Below, one piece after another: positions 53,101 through 60,089 of a stretch of DNA of 64,000 nucleotides. The stretch spans positions 1 to 64,000 of the forward strand of contig JAFYAU010000032.1 of the NCBI GenBank assembly GCA_017540565.1. Direction: 5' to 3'. The stretch comes from Oscillospiraceae bacterium. Lineage in GTDB: Bacteria; Bacillota; Clostridia; Oscillospirales; Oscillospiraceae. Below the pieces are notes generated by a model that was given only the letters and a program-made list of their open reading frames with translations, did no database searches and was not told where the DNA came from. The translations under genes and the position numbers were made by a program. The stretch's first letter is position 1, and every line of letters starts with the position of its first letter.

Positions 53101-54094
53101 TGAAAGGCCTGCCGTCCGGATCATAGCCGCTAGCGGCCTGTCCGGAAGGATCGATACAGCAGACAGTATAATGATAAGCTGTCTGTATGGCGGACGCGTC
53201 GTCTGCGTAGGAGTTTCCTGAGGTCTCTCCGAGCGGAACCCATGTTTCGCCCTCCGCTTTTCTGCAGACCCGGTATTTCCAGGCCCCGGGCACTTTTTCC
53301 CAGGTAATATAGATGCCTCCGTTGGTAGCGCTGATGCTGCTGATCACCGGAGCAGATAGGAACGTAATGGAAGCGCCGGCCTCGTCAAAAGAACTTGTCG
53401 GCTGCAGACCGTCCTCGCTGTAACACTGGACAGAATAGGTATATTCGTTACCGCTCTCCACGGAACCGTCGGAATAGGAACAGTATTCCGTATCCGCAAG
53501 GATCATCCAGCCGGAAGCGTCAGACTTCCGGAAGACTCTGTAGATCTGCGCGTCATCGACCGCATCCCATTTCAGGGATACACCTTCTGTAACGCTGGAA
53601 AGAGCTGAAATGACAGGCGCGGCCACGAGTGCGGAAAATGGATTGCCGTTCTGCAGGGCATAGGCTTCGGATGCAGACCCCGGCATTGCAAGGATCCTCG
53701 TGTTCCCGCTGAAAGCGGAAATGCCGATCCTTCCCACCCCGTCAGGGATGACTGCGGAAGATATGCTGCCACAGCAGAAAAAAGAGTAATCGCCGATCCC
53801 CGTGATTTCAGGATCCAGCGAGATACGGGAGATATCCTCCCGTACGTCATACCACGGGACTTCCGTCTCTCCTTCAAAATCGTACATGTCTCCGCTCCCG
53901 GAGATGACCAGCGCGCCGGATTCCAGGCGCCACGTGAGGCTGTCGCCGCAGTATGTAACGGCATCCGCAACTGTCGGAGAGGATGTCTCCTCATCCTCCG
54001 TGATTTCCGTTTCCGTCTCTTCGGCATAAGAGGGGAAAGGGAAGACGGTCATGAGAAGTATTATGGCAATAAGCAGCGAAATGCATTTTTTCAT
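50177..54094 (-). CDS. Secreted multi-repeat protein with C-terminal amidase-like domain
   Basis: 1305 residues. The signal peptide (KCISLLIAIILLMTVFPFPS, cut near SYAEE) is followed by an acidic stretch and a BspA-like domain (residues about 45-150). Then come eleven fibronectin-III-like modules of 87-88 residues (about 155-1121), and a C-terminal domain resembling N-acetylmuramoyl-L-alanine amidase type 3. That domain begins KIYLSPSNQDANTF and contains DVYIAMHSNA and SVIVECGYHDT, which match the zinc His and the catalytic Glu of Amidase_3. The usual first zinc His (normally in DPGHGG) is replaced by SPSNQ, so the metal site is altered or completed by another residue. A cell-wall-acting surface enzyme is likely; its activity is uncertain. 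Confidence 0.8.
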   Translation of the reverse strand: MKKCISLLIAIILLMTVFPFPSYAEETETEITEDEETSSPTVADAVTYCGDSLTWRLESGALVISGSGDMYDFEGETEVPWYDVREDISRISLDPEITGIGDYSFFCCGSISSAVIPDGVGRIGISAFSGNTRILAMPGSASEAYALQNGNPFSALVAAPVISALSSVTEGVSLKWDAVDDAQIYRVFRKSDASGWMILADTEYCSYSDGSVESGNEYTYSVQCYSEDGLQPTSSFDEAGASITFLSAPVISSISATNGGIYITWEKVPGAWKYRVCRKAEGETWVPLGETSGNSYADDASAIQTAYHYTVCCIDPSGQAASGYDPDGRPFTMTATPEISAVTGTVDGVRISWGRIDGAAEYRVYRKSGNGSWSRIGHTSSCSYTDTAVESGTTYSYTVRCLDSAGVLISAYSPDGKSITYVAAPHITSITADYAGVYIAWGKVNGAAMFRVFRKTGGGSWTRIGETSSVSFTDKTAAEGTAYVYTVRCADTSGNYISSYDPAGKSFMLTAVPSLSGISNVYGGVRISWEEVPGAESYRVYRKTSGGGWARIGVTSSAVYADSTAASGTEYSYTVRCLDSWGNLSSVYDPAGRTIRYLAAPVIGSITNTVAGTRISWGRIAGAVKYRVYRKSAGGSWSALGDTEAASFTDTAAEDGMTYRYTVRAIDSSGTFSSYDAEGRTITYVAAPVITKVSAANGGVRITWTRSSSAVSCRIYRRSPGGTWARIGETAENTFLDTAAESGTVCIYTVRCLDSAGRLVSDYDPAGKEIMYVAAPSIADIRSAVSGTRLSWGKIPGAAKYRVYRKNDAGSWSFTGETAAVTYTDTSVESGKTYRYTVRAVDSSGNYSSYDAGGWTVTFVAAPVLKSISAANGGIRFLWDPVPGAASYRVYRKTDGGSWSRIGETTAASYTDRTAEEETGYTYTVRCLDSSGSLISDYYPAGIKLSLAEVPVLNGISNMVGGVKISWDSSAGAETYRVFRRNASGSWTRIGDTAKTFFTDTSAESGKAYTYTVRCVDSSGFYNSDYDRTGVSITYVAAPVIKSLGVANGTVRITWDRVNGAEKYRVFRKDINGSWTRIGDTASDSFLDSTAVLGATYMYTVRCMDNDGKYTSSFYSSKAFTVYSKKIYLSPSNQDANTFITGNTNEGDVWNDIAVRLADLLADYDCDVRIADFDMVLDGRAEEANQWGADVYIAMHSNAYVTPNTCRGIEVYYDANKENSDEREALATAFLNELSALFVNRGLRTASYLKECRLPEMPSVIVECGYHDTVSDANLILGNKDRIAQLYCSALVGYLGLTRLSEYNH
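50730..53628 (-). repeat. Eleven tandem fibronectin-III-like modules (about 264 bp each)
   Basis: Each module opens with VAAPVI-like sequence, has GGVRISW, then GAxxYRVYRK, GSWxRIGET, SYTDTAAESGT and YTVRCLDSSG, and closes with SDYDPAGxxITY. The copies differ throughout, so they are old duplicates. Modules 6 and 8 share YTVRA in place of YTVRC. Confidence 0.85.
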
Positions 54095-54185
54095 GTTGGA
54101 CGCTCCGATCGGGCTCCGTGACTGATGCGCTGTCCGGAGTATAGTGGGGGAGTATCTTGCATTGAGAAGGATCCGAAAATGAGAA

Positions 54186-54206
54186 GAGAGGGGTCAGACC
54201 CCTCTC
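54186..54206 (-). terminator. Terminator-like palindrome after the DtxR-family gene
   Basis: GAGAGGGGTC and GACCCCTCTC form a perfect inverted repeat around one base. Only a broken T run follows on the minus strand. Confidence 0.6.
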
Positions 54207-54216
54207 GATGCCGGTG

Positions 54217-54603
54217 TTATTTGGAAGGAGAGAGACTGCCTATCTCCGAAAGAATTTTCTTGATCGCCTGGAAGGATTCTTCGCTGATCACGTGTTCGAT
54301 CCTGCATGCATCCATCGTCGCGGTCTCTTCATCTATCCCGAGAGAGATCAGCGCCTTTGAAAGGATGGTGTGTCTGTCGTACATGCTCTCGGCGATCCTG
54401 CGTCCGGAATCCGTCAGGGAAATATGGCGGTTCTCGTCAACGTCGATATACCCGTTTTCCTTCAGAAGCTTGACGGCACGGCTGACACTGGGCTTGGAAA
54501 AACCCATATAATCCACAACGTCGATGGAATGCACGTCGGGCTTGGATCTTGTCAGAATGTAGATCGTCTCAAGATACATTTCAGCTGATTCCTGAATGGT
54601 CAT
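54217..54603 (-). CDS. DtxR-family metal-dependent transcriptional regulator
   Basis: 128 residues: an N-terminal winged helix (residues 1-70) and the metal-binding dimerisation domain, without the SH3-like third domain. The candidate ligands are Met-9, Glu-12, His-78, Cys-100, Glu-103 and His-104. The Met and Cys are those of iron-sensing DtxR/IdeR (which has EMYLRTIY and ACRWEHV), not the Asp and Glu of manganese-sensing MntR. I infer iron response. GGAAGGATG precedes the ATG. It lies 35 bp after the CBS-domain gene and probably shares its transcript. Confidence 0.88.
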   Translation of the reverse strand: MTIQESAEMYLETIYILTRSKPDVHSIDVVDYMGFSKPSVSRAVKLLKENGYIDVDENRHISLTDSGRRIAESMYDRHTILSKALISLGIDEETATMDACRIEHVISEESFQAIKKILSEIGSLSPSK

Positions 54604-54638
54604 GATATCATCCTTCCGTCTGTTGTATTATGCAAAAC

Positions 54639-55058
54639 TCAGAGCGATGTGTCATTTTCTGCTGCGGTGCTCTCACGGCGATAGAAGTATTCGAGAATGT
54701 CCCGCCTGGTGATGATCCCGATGAATTTGTTCCTGTCGTCTACGACTGGCACGAAGTTCTGGTTGGCCGCCCGCTCCATCAGATCGTCCATGGTGACGTC
54801 CACGGTCACGGCAGGGTTCCAGCCTGAGCGCAGAAGCGTGCGGAGCTTCGTCGTTTCCGTTTTTGCATCGGGATGATCGTAAAGATACCAGAGGAAGTCT
54901 CCCTCATTGATGCAGCCCACGTAGTCGCCGGAGCGGGTGATCACGGGAATCGCGGTGAATCCGCTGGCCCGCAGGGCCTCCATCCCGCGGCGGACGGTAT
55001 TGTCGTCGTAACAGACGGCCACGGTGGCCTTGCTTTTTAGAAGAAACAGTGCGTTCAT
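54639..55058 (-). CDS. CBS-domain pair protein
   Basis: 139 residues, consisting of two CBS domains (about residues 8-60 and 78-135). The repeated pattern is visible in GFTAIPVITRSGDYVGCINEG and in FVPVVDDRNKFIGIITRRDI. CBS pairs bind adenosine nucleotides and act as energy or ligand sensors. I start it at the ATG at 55058 with CGGGAGGCG 5 bp ahead; an in-frame ATG at 55094 has no Shine-Dalgarno. It is upstream of, and probably co-transcribed with, the DtxR-type regulator. Confidence 0.85.
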   Translation of the reverse strand: MNALFLLKSKATVAVCYDDNTVRRGMEALRASGFTAIPVITRSGDYVGCINEGDFLWYLYDHPDAKTETTKLRTLLRSGWNPAVTVDVTMDDLMERAANQNFVPVVDDRNKFIGIITRRDILEYFYRRESTAAENDTSL

Positions 55059-55093
55059 AAGCGCCTCCCGGATATTGTTTGTTTCTTCTGACA

Positions 55094-55112
55094 TAATAAT
55101 CGAATATTATTA
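55094..55112. repeat. Inverted repeat upstream of the CBS gene
   Basis: TAATAAT, 5 bases, ATTATTA, lying 36 bp before the CBS start in AT-rich DNA. It may be an operator or part of a -10 region for the minus-strand operon. Confidence 0.4.
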
Positions 55113-55138
55113 AAAATGAATCAAGAAGATGTAAAAGT

Positions 55139-55167
55139 TTGGCAAAGACGCAACCTCAATGTATTAT
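55139..55167 (+). promoter_or_regulatory. Distal promoter of the 55292 gene
   Basis: TTGGCA (55139-55144), 17 bp and TATTAT (55162-55167); 5 of 6 in each box. Confidence 0.55.
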
Positions 55168-55240
55168 AACACAGAATGCGGGAAAGCGGAAACAGGATTT
55201 TTGCTTTCAGGCCGCAAGAAAGAAAACATCTGCGGCAATG

Positions 55241-55269
55241 TTGGCATGGATTTCTCCACGTGGTAGAAT
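55241..55269 (+). promoter_or_regulatory. Proximal promoter of the 55292 gene
   Basis: TTGGCA (55241-55246), 17 bp and TAGAAT (55264-55269). Transcription from here would begin near 55276, leaving a leader of only about 16 bases and excluding starts upstream of the TTG at 55292. Confidence 0.65.
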
Positions 55270-55291
55270 AACAGGGAAAGGGGCGTTCGAA

Positions 55292-55681
55292 TTGAGACTG
55301 TTCGGAAATAGGAAAAGCGACAGGAGAGTCCTTGTGCTGATGATGGACAGTGACGCTCACGGTGAGCTCACGCGAATCATGGAGGAGATGACGGAGGAGA
55401 AAAGGGGCTACGCCATGCAGGGCGTATGCCTGAATTTCGTCAAGCTTCTCTACGGGAAAAGGCTCAGACAGTATCAGGAAAAGAATATCAGGGCGCTGTT
55501 TCCCAACCACTGGGATTCACCACTGTACAGATCAGACAGGCCGGATATGGAACAGATCGCCATTGAATGCGCCGCTGATTTCATACGCAAGAATCTTTCT
55601 GCTGTCGCTCCAGAGCAGGCCGTGATATCCGTGGATACATTTCCCGGAAAACCGTTCGCCGGAGTGTTCATCGAATACTGA
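55292..55681 (+). CDS. Hypothetical protein
   Basis: 129 residues from the TTG at 55292, with GAAAGGGG upstream. Not recognised. It begins LRLFGNRKSDRRVLVLMMDSDAHGEL, then has a helical, mixed-charge middle and ends VISVDTFPGKPFAGVFIEY. No membrane segment or known motif. It has two promoters of its own and a GNAT gene 65 bp downstream. The start is not certain. Confidence 0.55.
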   Translation: MRLFGNRKSDRRVLVLMMDSDAHGELTRIMEEMTEEKRGYAMQGVCLNFVKLLYGKRLRQYQEKNIRALFPNHWDSPLYRSDRPDMEQIAIECAADFIRKNLSAVAPEQAVISVDTFPGKPFAGVFIEY

Positions 55682-55746
55682 TCCTTTCCGGCAGCCTCTG
55701 CCATGGCGAGGCCGCGCATACATTCATGGTTTTTATAAGGACGGAG

Positions 55747-56241
55747 ATGATTGGGAATATGATGATCCGTTATGCGGAAACAGGGGACCTTGACGAAATC
55801 GCGGCCGTCGAAGCCGCGTGCTTTCCGAAAAGCAAGGCAGCCACAAGGGAACAGATAAACGAACGGATCTCCGCATGGCCGGATCATTTCTGGCTCCTGA
55901 TTATGGACGGCAGACTTGTGTCCTTCATCGACGGTATGGCTTCGGACGATCCGGATCTGACGGACGAGATGTATGCCGACGCCGGCCTGCACCGCAGGGA
56001 CGGCGCATGGCAGATGATCTTCGGCGTGTGCACCCTTCCGGAATACAGGGGAAAGGGATACGCGTCGATGCTGATGGAGCGCGTGATAGAAGACTCGCGG
56101 ACCAGGAGGAGGAAAGGGATCGTACTGACCTGCCTGGAGCGCATGGTTCCCTTTTACAGACGGTTCGGATTTGCCGGCGAGGGAACATCGGAATCCCTTC
56201 ACGGCGGCGTCCGTTGGGTCCAGATGAGGAAGATGCTGTGA
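55747..56241 (+). CDS. GNAT family acetyltransferase (arylalkylamine-type-like)
   Basis: 164 residues from the ATG at 55747, with AAGGACGG ahead; ATGs at 55759 and 55762 are alternatives. The fold is GNAT: an N-terminal MIRYAETGDLDEIAAVEAACFP strand-helix, then TLPEYRGKGYASMLMERVI as the acetyl-CoA loop and MVPFYRRFGFAGEG near the end. The longer N-terminal region and the VEAACFP sequence are reminiscent of arylalkylamine acetyltransferase-like bacterial GNATs. Substrate unknown. Confidence 0.83.
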   Translation: MIGNMMIRYAETGDLDEIAAVEAACFPKSKAATREQINERISAWPDHFWLLIMDGRLVSFIDGMASDDPDLTDEMYADAGLHRRDGAWQMIFGVCTLPEYRGKGYASMLMERVIEDSRTRRRKGIVLTCLERMVPFYRRFGFAGEGTSESLHGGVRWVQMRKML

Positions 56242-56251
56242 CATCTGATAC

Positions 56252-56280
56252 TTGTAATTCCATCCTCCCCGTTGTATAGT
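56252..56280 (+). promoter_or_regulatory. Promoter of eno
   Basis: TTGTAA (56252-56257), 17 bp and TATAGT (56275-56280), about 47 bp before the eno ATG. Confidence 0.72.
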
Positions 56281-56326
56281 TAAAAAAGAACTTCCGCCGG
56301 TCAGGCGGTAATCGAAAGGAGCAGCC

Positions 56327-57622
56327 ATGTCAGCTATTTCATCGATTCGTGCCAGAGAAGTACTGGATTCCAGAGGCAATCCCACCGTCGCCTGCGTTGT
56401 GGAAACGGCAGCCGGTGCGAAGGGCACGGCATTCGTCCCCTCAGGCGCTTCCACAGGCGTCCATGAAGCTGTTGAGCTCCGTGACGGAGACAAGAGCAGA
56501 TACCGCGGCAAAGGCGTTCTGAGAGCCGTTGCCAACGTGAACGGACCTGTTGCGCAGGCTCTGACCGGATACGACGTTTTCGATCAGATCGGCATCGACA
56601 GGATCATGATCGATCTCGACGGAACTCCAAACAAGGGAAAACTGGGGGCGAACGCCATCCTGGCTGTATCTCTTGCCGCGGCAAGGGCAGCTGCCGATGA
56701 ACTGAACGTTCCCCTGTACCGCTATATCGGCGGCGCCGGCGCCTACACGCTGCCGGTTCCCATGATGAACGTGCTCAACGGCGGCAGCCACGCCGTCTCC
56801 TCCGTGGATTTCCAGGAGTACATGATCGTTCCCGTAGGCGCGGCGACATTCGCAGAGGCCGTCCGCATGGGTGCCGAGACGTTCCACTGCCTGAAGGACG
56901 TCCTGCTCGAGATGGGGCAGACGACGACCGTCGGCGACGAGGGCGGCTATGCTCCTTCCCTCGGCAGCAACGAGGAGCCTTTCGAAGTCATCATGAAGGC
57001 CATCGAGAAGGCGGGTTATGTTCCCGGTAAGGACATCTGCATCTCCTCGGATTTCGCGACCAGCGAGCTGTACGACACCGAAACGAAGCTCTATGATCTG
57101 AAGAGATCCGGCGAAGGGAAGAAGACGACCGACGAGATGATCGATCTCATCGCCGGCTATGTGGAGAAATACCCCATAGTCACGATCGAGGATCCGCTGG
57201 CGGAGGACGACTGGGAAGGCTGGGCGAAGCTGACTGCCCGCATCGGCGACAGGGTCGGCATCGTCGGCGATGACCTGTTCGTTACGAACAAGGAGCGCGT
57301 CGCGATGGGCATCGAGCGCAGGAGCGCGAACGCCGTCCTTATCAAGCTCAACCAGATCGGCTCTCTGTCCGAGACCATCCAGACGATGCGCCTTACGCAC
57401 AACAACTCATGGATGACCGTCGTCTCCCACCGCTCCGGCGAGACGGAGGACACCACGATCGCAGATCTCTCGGTCGCCATGGGCTCCGGCATGATCAAGA
57501 CGGGTTCCATGTCCCGCTCCGAGAGGATCGCGAAGTACAACCGTCTGATGGAAATCGAGGCCGAACTCGGTCAGGATGCCAAGTACCTCGGATGGGACGC
57601 GCTGAAAAAATACAGGAAGTAA
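56327..57622 (+). CDS. eno: Enolase
   Basis: 431 residues, full length. Motifs: the N-terminal ILDSRGNPT-type segment ([15 protein letters not shown]), [30 protein letters not shown], the metal-binding EDP ([11 protein letters not shown]) and DD (VGDDLFVTN), [13 protein letters not shown] and [10 protein letters not shown]. It interconverts 2-phosphoglycerate and phosphoenolpyruvate. AAAGGAGCAGCC precedes the ATG. It is transcribed from its own promoter, and a long hairpin follows. Confidence 0.98.
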   Translation: MSAISSIRAREVLDSRGNPTVACVVETAAGAKGTAFVPSGASTGVHEAVELRDGDKSRYRGKGVLRAVANVNGPVAQALTGYDVFDQIGIDRIMIDLDGTPNKGKLGANAILAVSLAAARAAADELNVPLYRYIGGAGAYTLPVPMMNVLNGGSHAVSSVDFQEYMIVPVGAATFAEAVRMGAETFHCLKDVLLEMGQTTTVGDEGGYAPSLGSNEEPFEVIMKAIEKAGYVPGKDICISSDFATSELYDTETKLYDLKRSGEGKKTTDEMIDLIAGYVEKYPIVTIEDPLAEDDWEGWAKLTARIGDRVGIVGDDLFVTNKERVAMGIERRSANAVLIKLNQIGSLSETIQTMRLTHNNSWMTVVSHRSGETEDTTIADLSVAMGSGMIKTGSMSRSERIAKYNRLMEIEAELGQDAKYLGWDALKKYRK

Positions 57623-57635
57623 TGCAATGACCGAA

Positions 57636-57680
57636 ACGCCGGCGCCCTTCCGCATCAGACTGCGGGAGGTCCGCCGGCGT
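57636..57680 (+). terminator. Long stem-loop after eno
   Basis: ACGCCGGCG (57636-57644) pairs with CGCCGGCGT (57672-57680), and inside it CTTCCGCA pairs with TGCGGGAG. Only GCTGTTT follows, so it may be a weak terminator or an mRNA-stabilising hairpin. Confidence 0.55.
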
Positions 57681-57705
57681 GCTGTTTACGGAAGGGAGGG
57701 AGCGC

Positions 57706-58530
57706 ATGTTGAGGGAACCGAACACTTCACCGGATGCCATCCCGGCGTTCCCCGTGCATCCCTACAGGAAGGAAGCGGCGGACCGGATCCTCTTGTGCGC
57801 GGACAGTTATCTGAACAACGCGGGGAGACTGATCTATTCTGGAGGAGGCAGGACGTTCCTCTCGGGATACGACATCTTCGACGAGGAAAACGGCCACAGG
57901 GGAAACATCGACTGCTCCACATTCCTGCTACTTGTCCTTTCCGGGATTCCGTATGAACGCAGTCCTTACGGAACGGGCCGTATAGGCGGCCTTACTGAAG
58001 CCGCAGCACCCTGGGCGGACCGTGCACTCGCGGATTTCAGCGAGCTGCCAGAGACATACAGAGGCATCGCGGAGGTCATCGGCCGTCCGGATCTCGTCGG
58101 AGACGAGGGCGTCGACCTGGAAAAGGCGAAGGCTTCCGGCATCGACTGGGAGGCCGTGCATGAGGAGATGGCCAGAAGCGGGAAGATCCGCAGAGCGCAC
58201 CAGATTGCCAGATATTACTGGGGACGGGGCGAATGCTTTTCCGATGAGGACCACCGGATGCCTGGAGACCTCGTCTTCTACCGGGCTACGCCCAAATGGG
58301 AGGAGGGGTACCGCTTCTTCGGTATCTTCCGTGAGATCGCGCACGTCGGGATCATATCCGGGGATACGGACTGTATGTACAACAGTTCCGGATATATCAG
58401 CAAGGCGAGGAACCTGGAGGAACGCCGGACGGCCGTTTCCCTCGATCCCGTATCCGCGGCGCGCACGCCGGCCTTCTATGCAAGGCCGTGCTATGAACAA
58501 TATGACCGCAAGGTCTTCCTGAACGGATAA
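57706..58530 (+). CDS. NlpC/P60-like cysteine hydrolase
   Basis: 274 residues. The likely catalytic Cys is in GNIDCSTFLLLVLSGIPY and the His in EIAHVGIISG, about 140 residues apart as in NlpC/P60-like papain folds. A middle segment (residues 90-190) is polar and not recognisable. No signal peptide is visible, so it may act in the cytosol or be released another way. The start is the ATG at 57706, with GGAAGGGAGGGAG ahead; in-frame upstream codons overlap the eno hairpin. A peptidoglycan or peptide substrate is inferred only. Confidence 0.7.
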   Translation: MLREPNTSPDAIPAFPVHPYRKEAADRILLCADSYLNNAGRLIYSGGGRTFLSGYDIFDEENGHRGNIDCSTFLLLVLSGIPYERSPYGTGRIGGLTEAAAPWADRALADFSELPETYRGIAEVIGRPDLVGDEGVDLEKAKASGIDWEAVHEEMARSGKIRRAHQIARYYWGRGECFSDEDHRMPGDLVFYRATPKWEEGYRFFGIFREIAHVGIISGDTDCMYNSSGYISKARNLEERRTAVSLDPVSAARTPAFYARPCYEQYDRKVFLNG

Positions 58531-58570
58531 CAGCATCATCTGAACATATTTGCAAGAGGTGAGGAAGGAA

Positions 58571-59120
58571 ATGAGCATCGAGAGATATCCCAATCTGTTT
58601 GCCCCCATCCGCATCGGAAAGACGGCCTTCCGGAACAGGATCTTCGCGGTTCAGAACGGTTGCCAGTATCTTGATTACGGCAACGTGCCTTCGAGATAAG
58701 GCGTCGCGTTCTTTGAGCGGAAGGCCATCGGCGGCGCCGCCGCCGTCACGGTAGTAGAGTGCATCGTGGACTCAAAGACCGGACAGTCGCACGCGTATCA
58801 GATCCTCCTGGACAACCCTCAGGCCCTGCCGCCCATGTCGTCCATGGCGGCGTCGATCTCCCGGCACGGAGCCGTGGCCTCCGTACAGCTGCAGCACTGC
58901 GGGATGTATTCGCATCTCGTCTATGAGCGGGGTGGAGCGTTTCTTCCCGGCCGATACGGTGATCTATGCCGTCGGGCAGAGGCCAAGGACGGAAGAGGCC
59001 ACCGCCCTGAAAAGATGTGCTCCGGAGTTCTATATAGTCGGCGACTGCGTCGCCGCGCGGAACGTCCTTATGGCTACCAGGGAGGCATTCAACGCGGCAA
59101 GAGATATCGGCAGGCTCTGA
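58571..59120 (+). pseudogene. Decayed NADH:flavin oxidoreductase (old yellow enzyme family)
   Basis: GAGGAAGGAA and an ATG open a typical old-yellow-enzyme N-terminus (YPNLFAPIRIGKTAFRNRI, VQNGCQYLDYGNVPSR). A TAA at 58697-58699 then stops it at codon 43. The same frame continues past the stop as GVAFFERKAIGGAA and SVQLQHCGMYSHLVYE until about 58930. There the homology jumps, in another frame, to the family's C-terminal nucleotide-binding end (FPADTVIYAVGQRPRTEE, IVGDCVAARNVL). So the gene has a nonsense codon and a large internal deletion, perhaps 1.3 kb or more. Full-length relatives are multi-domain 2-enoate or dienoyl-CoA reductases. Confidence 0.88.
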
Positions 59121-59133
59121 ATACATAAACGAA

Positions 59134-59180
59134 ACCCGTCCGGGATCGATCGTGGCACGATGATTCCGGACGGGATTTTT
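59134..59180 (+). terminator. Terminator after the pseudogene
   Basis: CCCGTCCGG (59134-59142) pairs with CCGGACGGG (59166-59174), with an inner ATCGTG/CACGAT stem and a TTTTT tail. It survives although the gene ahead of it is dead. Confidence 0.85.
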
Positions 59181-59192
59181 ACTCTTTGTGAT

Positions 59193-59936
59193 CTATAAAT
59201 GTTTTCCCAGATACCACAGCAGGAGAAGATGAAGGGGGTAGACAGCGTAGAATAAATACTTCAAAGCCTTTGACTGTATGAATCCTCTTTTCCCGTTATA
59301 CATGTTTATGATCAGAAATGAAATCAGATATGCCGGCGCATTGTTGACATAGACGCTGCTTCCTGCAAGCGCCTGTTCGACCTTGCGGTTTCTCAGCAGG
59401 TAAACGATCAGTGCGAAACCGACGCCTCTGATTCCGTAATCGGCTTTCAGGAAATAGGCAGCGGCAAACACGGCGAGCAGCGGGAGCAGGTATTTTATCT
59501 CATGCGTATCGTTAAAGCGCTCTGAGAACATAATGACGAGCAGGCCCATAAACAGAGTGAAAAAGACATTCTGGGAGGAAATCATGAAGAGTCTGCCGCT
59601 GTGCACGATGTTCCACGGGATTTCGGAGATCAGGGCAAAGATGAAGAGGCTGAGCGCATATCTGTTTCTGTTCCTGGAATGCAGGAATCCCTCGCAGAGA
59701 AGGAATACATAGATGGGGAAGGCCAGTCTGCCGATCTTACGGAAGATCCAATAGGTGGTGACAGTAACGGAAGCAATCGAAAACAGGGGAGTCATCCCGA
59801 AGACTGTTCTGGAAAGAATGAAGTAACCGACATGGTCGATGATCATCGAGGCCAGCGCAATCAATTTGAGCACGCTTCCTGACAGAATACGGTACTTCTT
59901 TAGGGAACTATCGCTTGCAGTGGTCGACTCATCCAC
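59193..59936 (-). CDS. TraX family membrane protein
   Basis: 247 residues with about seven to eight membrane helices. The N-terminal SGSVLKLIALASMIIDHVGYF and the block LAFPIYVFLLCEGFLHS followed by NRYALSLFIFALISEIPWN are the TraX signature. TraX acetylates F pilin in E. coli, but chromosomal homologues in Firmicutes are of unknown role and no conjugation genes are nearby. GTG start at 59936 with AAGGTG ahead. An extended -10 promoter lies upstream. Confidence 0.87.
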   Translation of the reverse strand: MDESTTASDSSLKKYRILSGSVLKLIALASMIIDHVGYFILSRTVFGMTPLFSIASVTVTTYWIFRKIGRLAFPIYVFLLCEGFLHSRNRNRYALSLFIFALISEIPWNIVHSGRLFMISSQNVFFTLFMGLLVIMFSERFNDTHEIKYLLPLLAVFAAAYFLKADYGIRGVGFALIVYLLRNRKVEQALAGSSVYVNNAPAYLISFLIINMYNGKRGFIQSKALKYLFYAVYPLHLLLLWYLGKHL

Positions 59937-59995
59937 AGTGCGGCACCTTCTTCCTTGTATATGAAGACGGGAATCTCCAGAGATACTTTTGACAG

Positions 59996-60004
59996 ATTAT
60001 AACA
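59996..60004 (-). promoter_or_regulatory. Extended -10 promoter of the TraX gene
   Basis: On the minus strand TGTTATAAT: a perfect TATAAT with the TGn extension and no clear -35. Confidence 0.6.
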
Positions 60005-60044
60005 TGAACAGGAGCTCCCTGCATAATACATTATGAGAATCGAA

Positions 60045-60076
60045 TGCCAGGGACGGGGTTGCGCCCGTCCCTGGCA
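60045..60076 (-). terminator. Hairpin after the large lipoprotein gene
   Basis: TGCCAGGGACGGG (60045-60057) and CCCGTCCCTGGCA (60064-60076) form a perfect 13-bp stem with a 6-base loop. The T run on the minus strand is short. Confidence 0.65.
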
Positions 60077-60089
60077 CAGTTACAGCCGT

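Noticed and set aside
50730-53628. Tandem units considered as a CRISPR or satellite array
   Set aside because: The unit is about 264 bp, stays in frame and encodes fibronectin-III-like modules.
59193-59936. TraX gene as evidence of a conjugative element
   Set aside because: No other transfer, relaxase or integrase gene is present, and TraX homologues are common on Firmicutes chromosomes.
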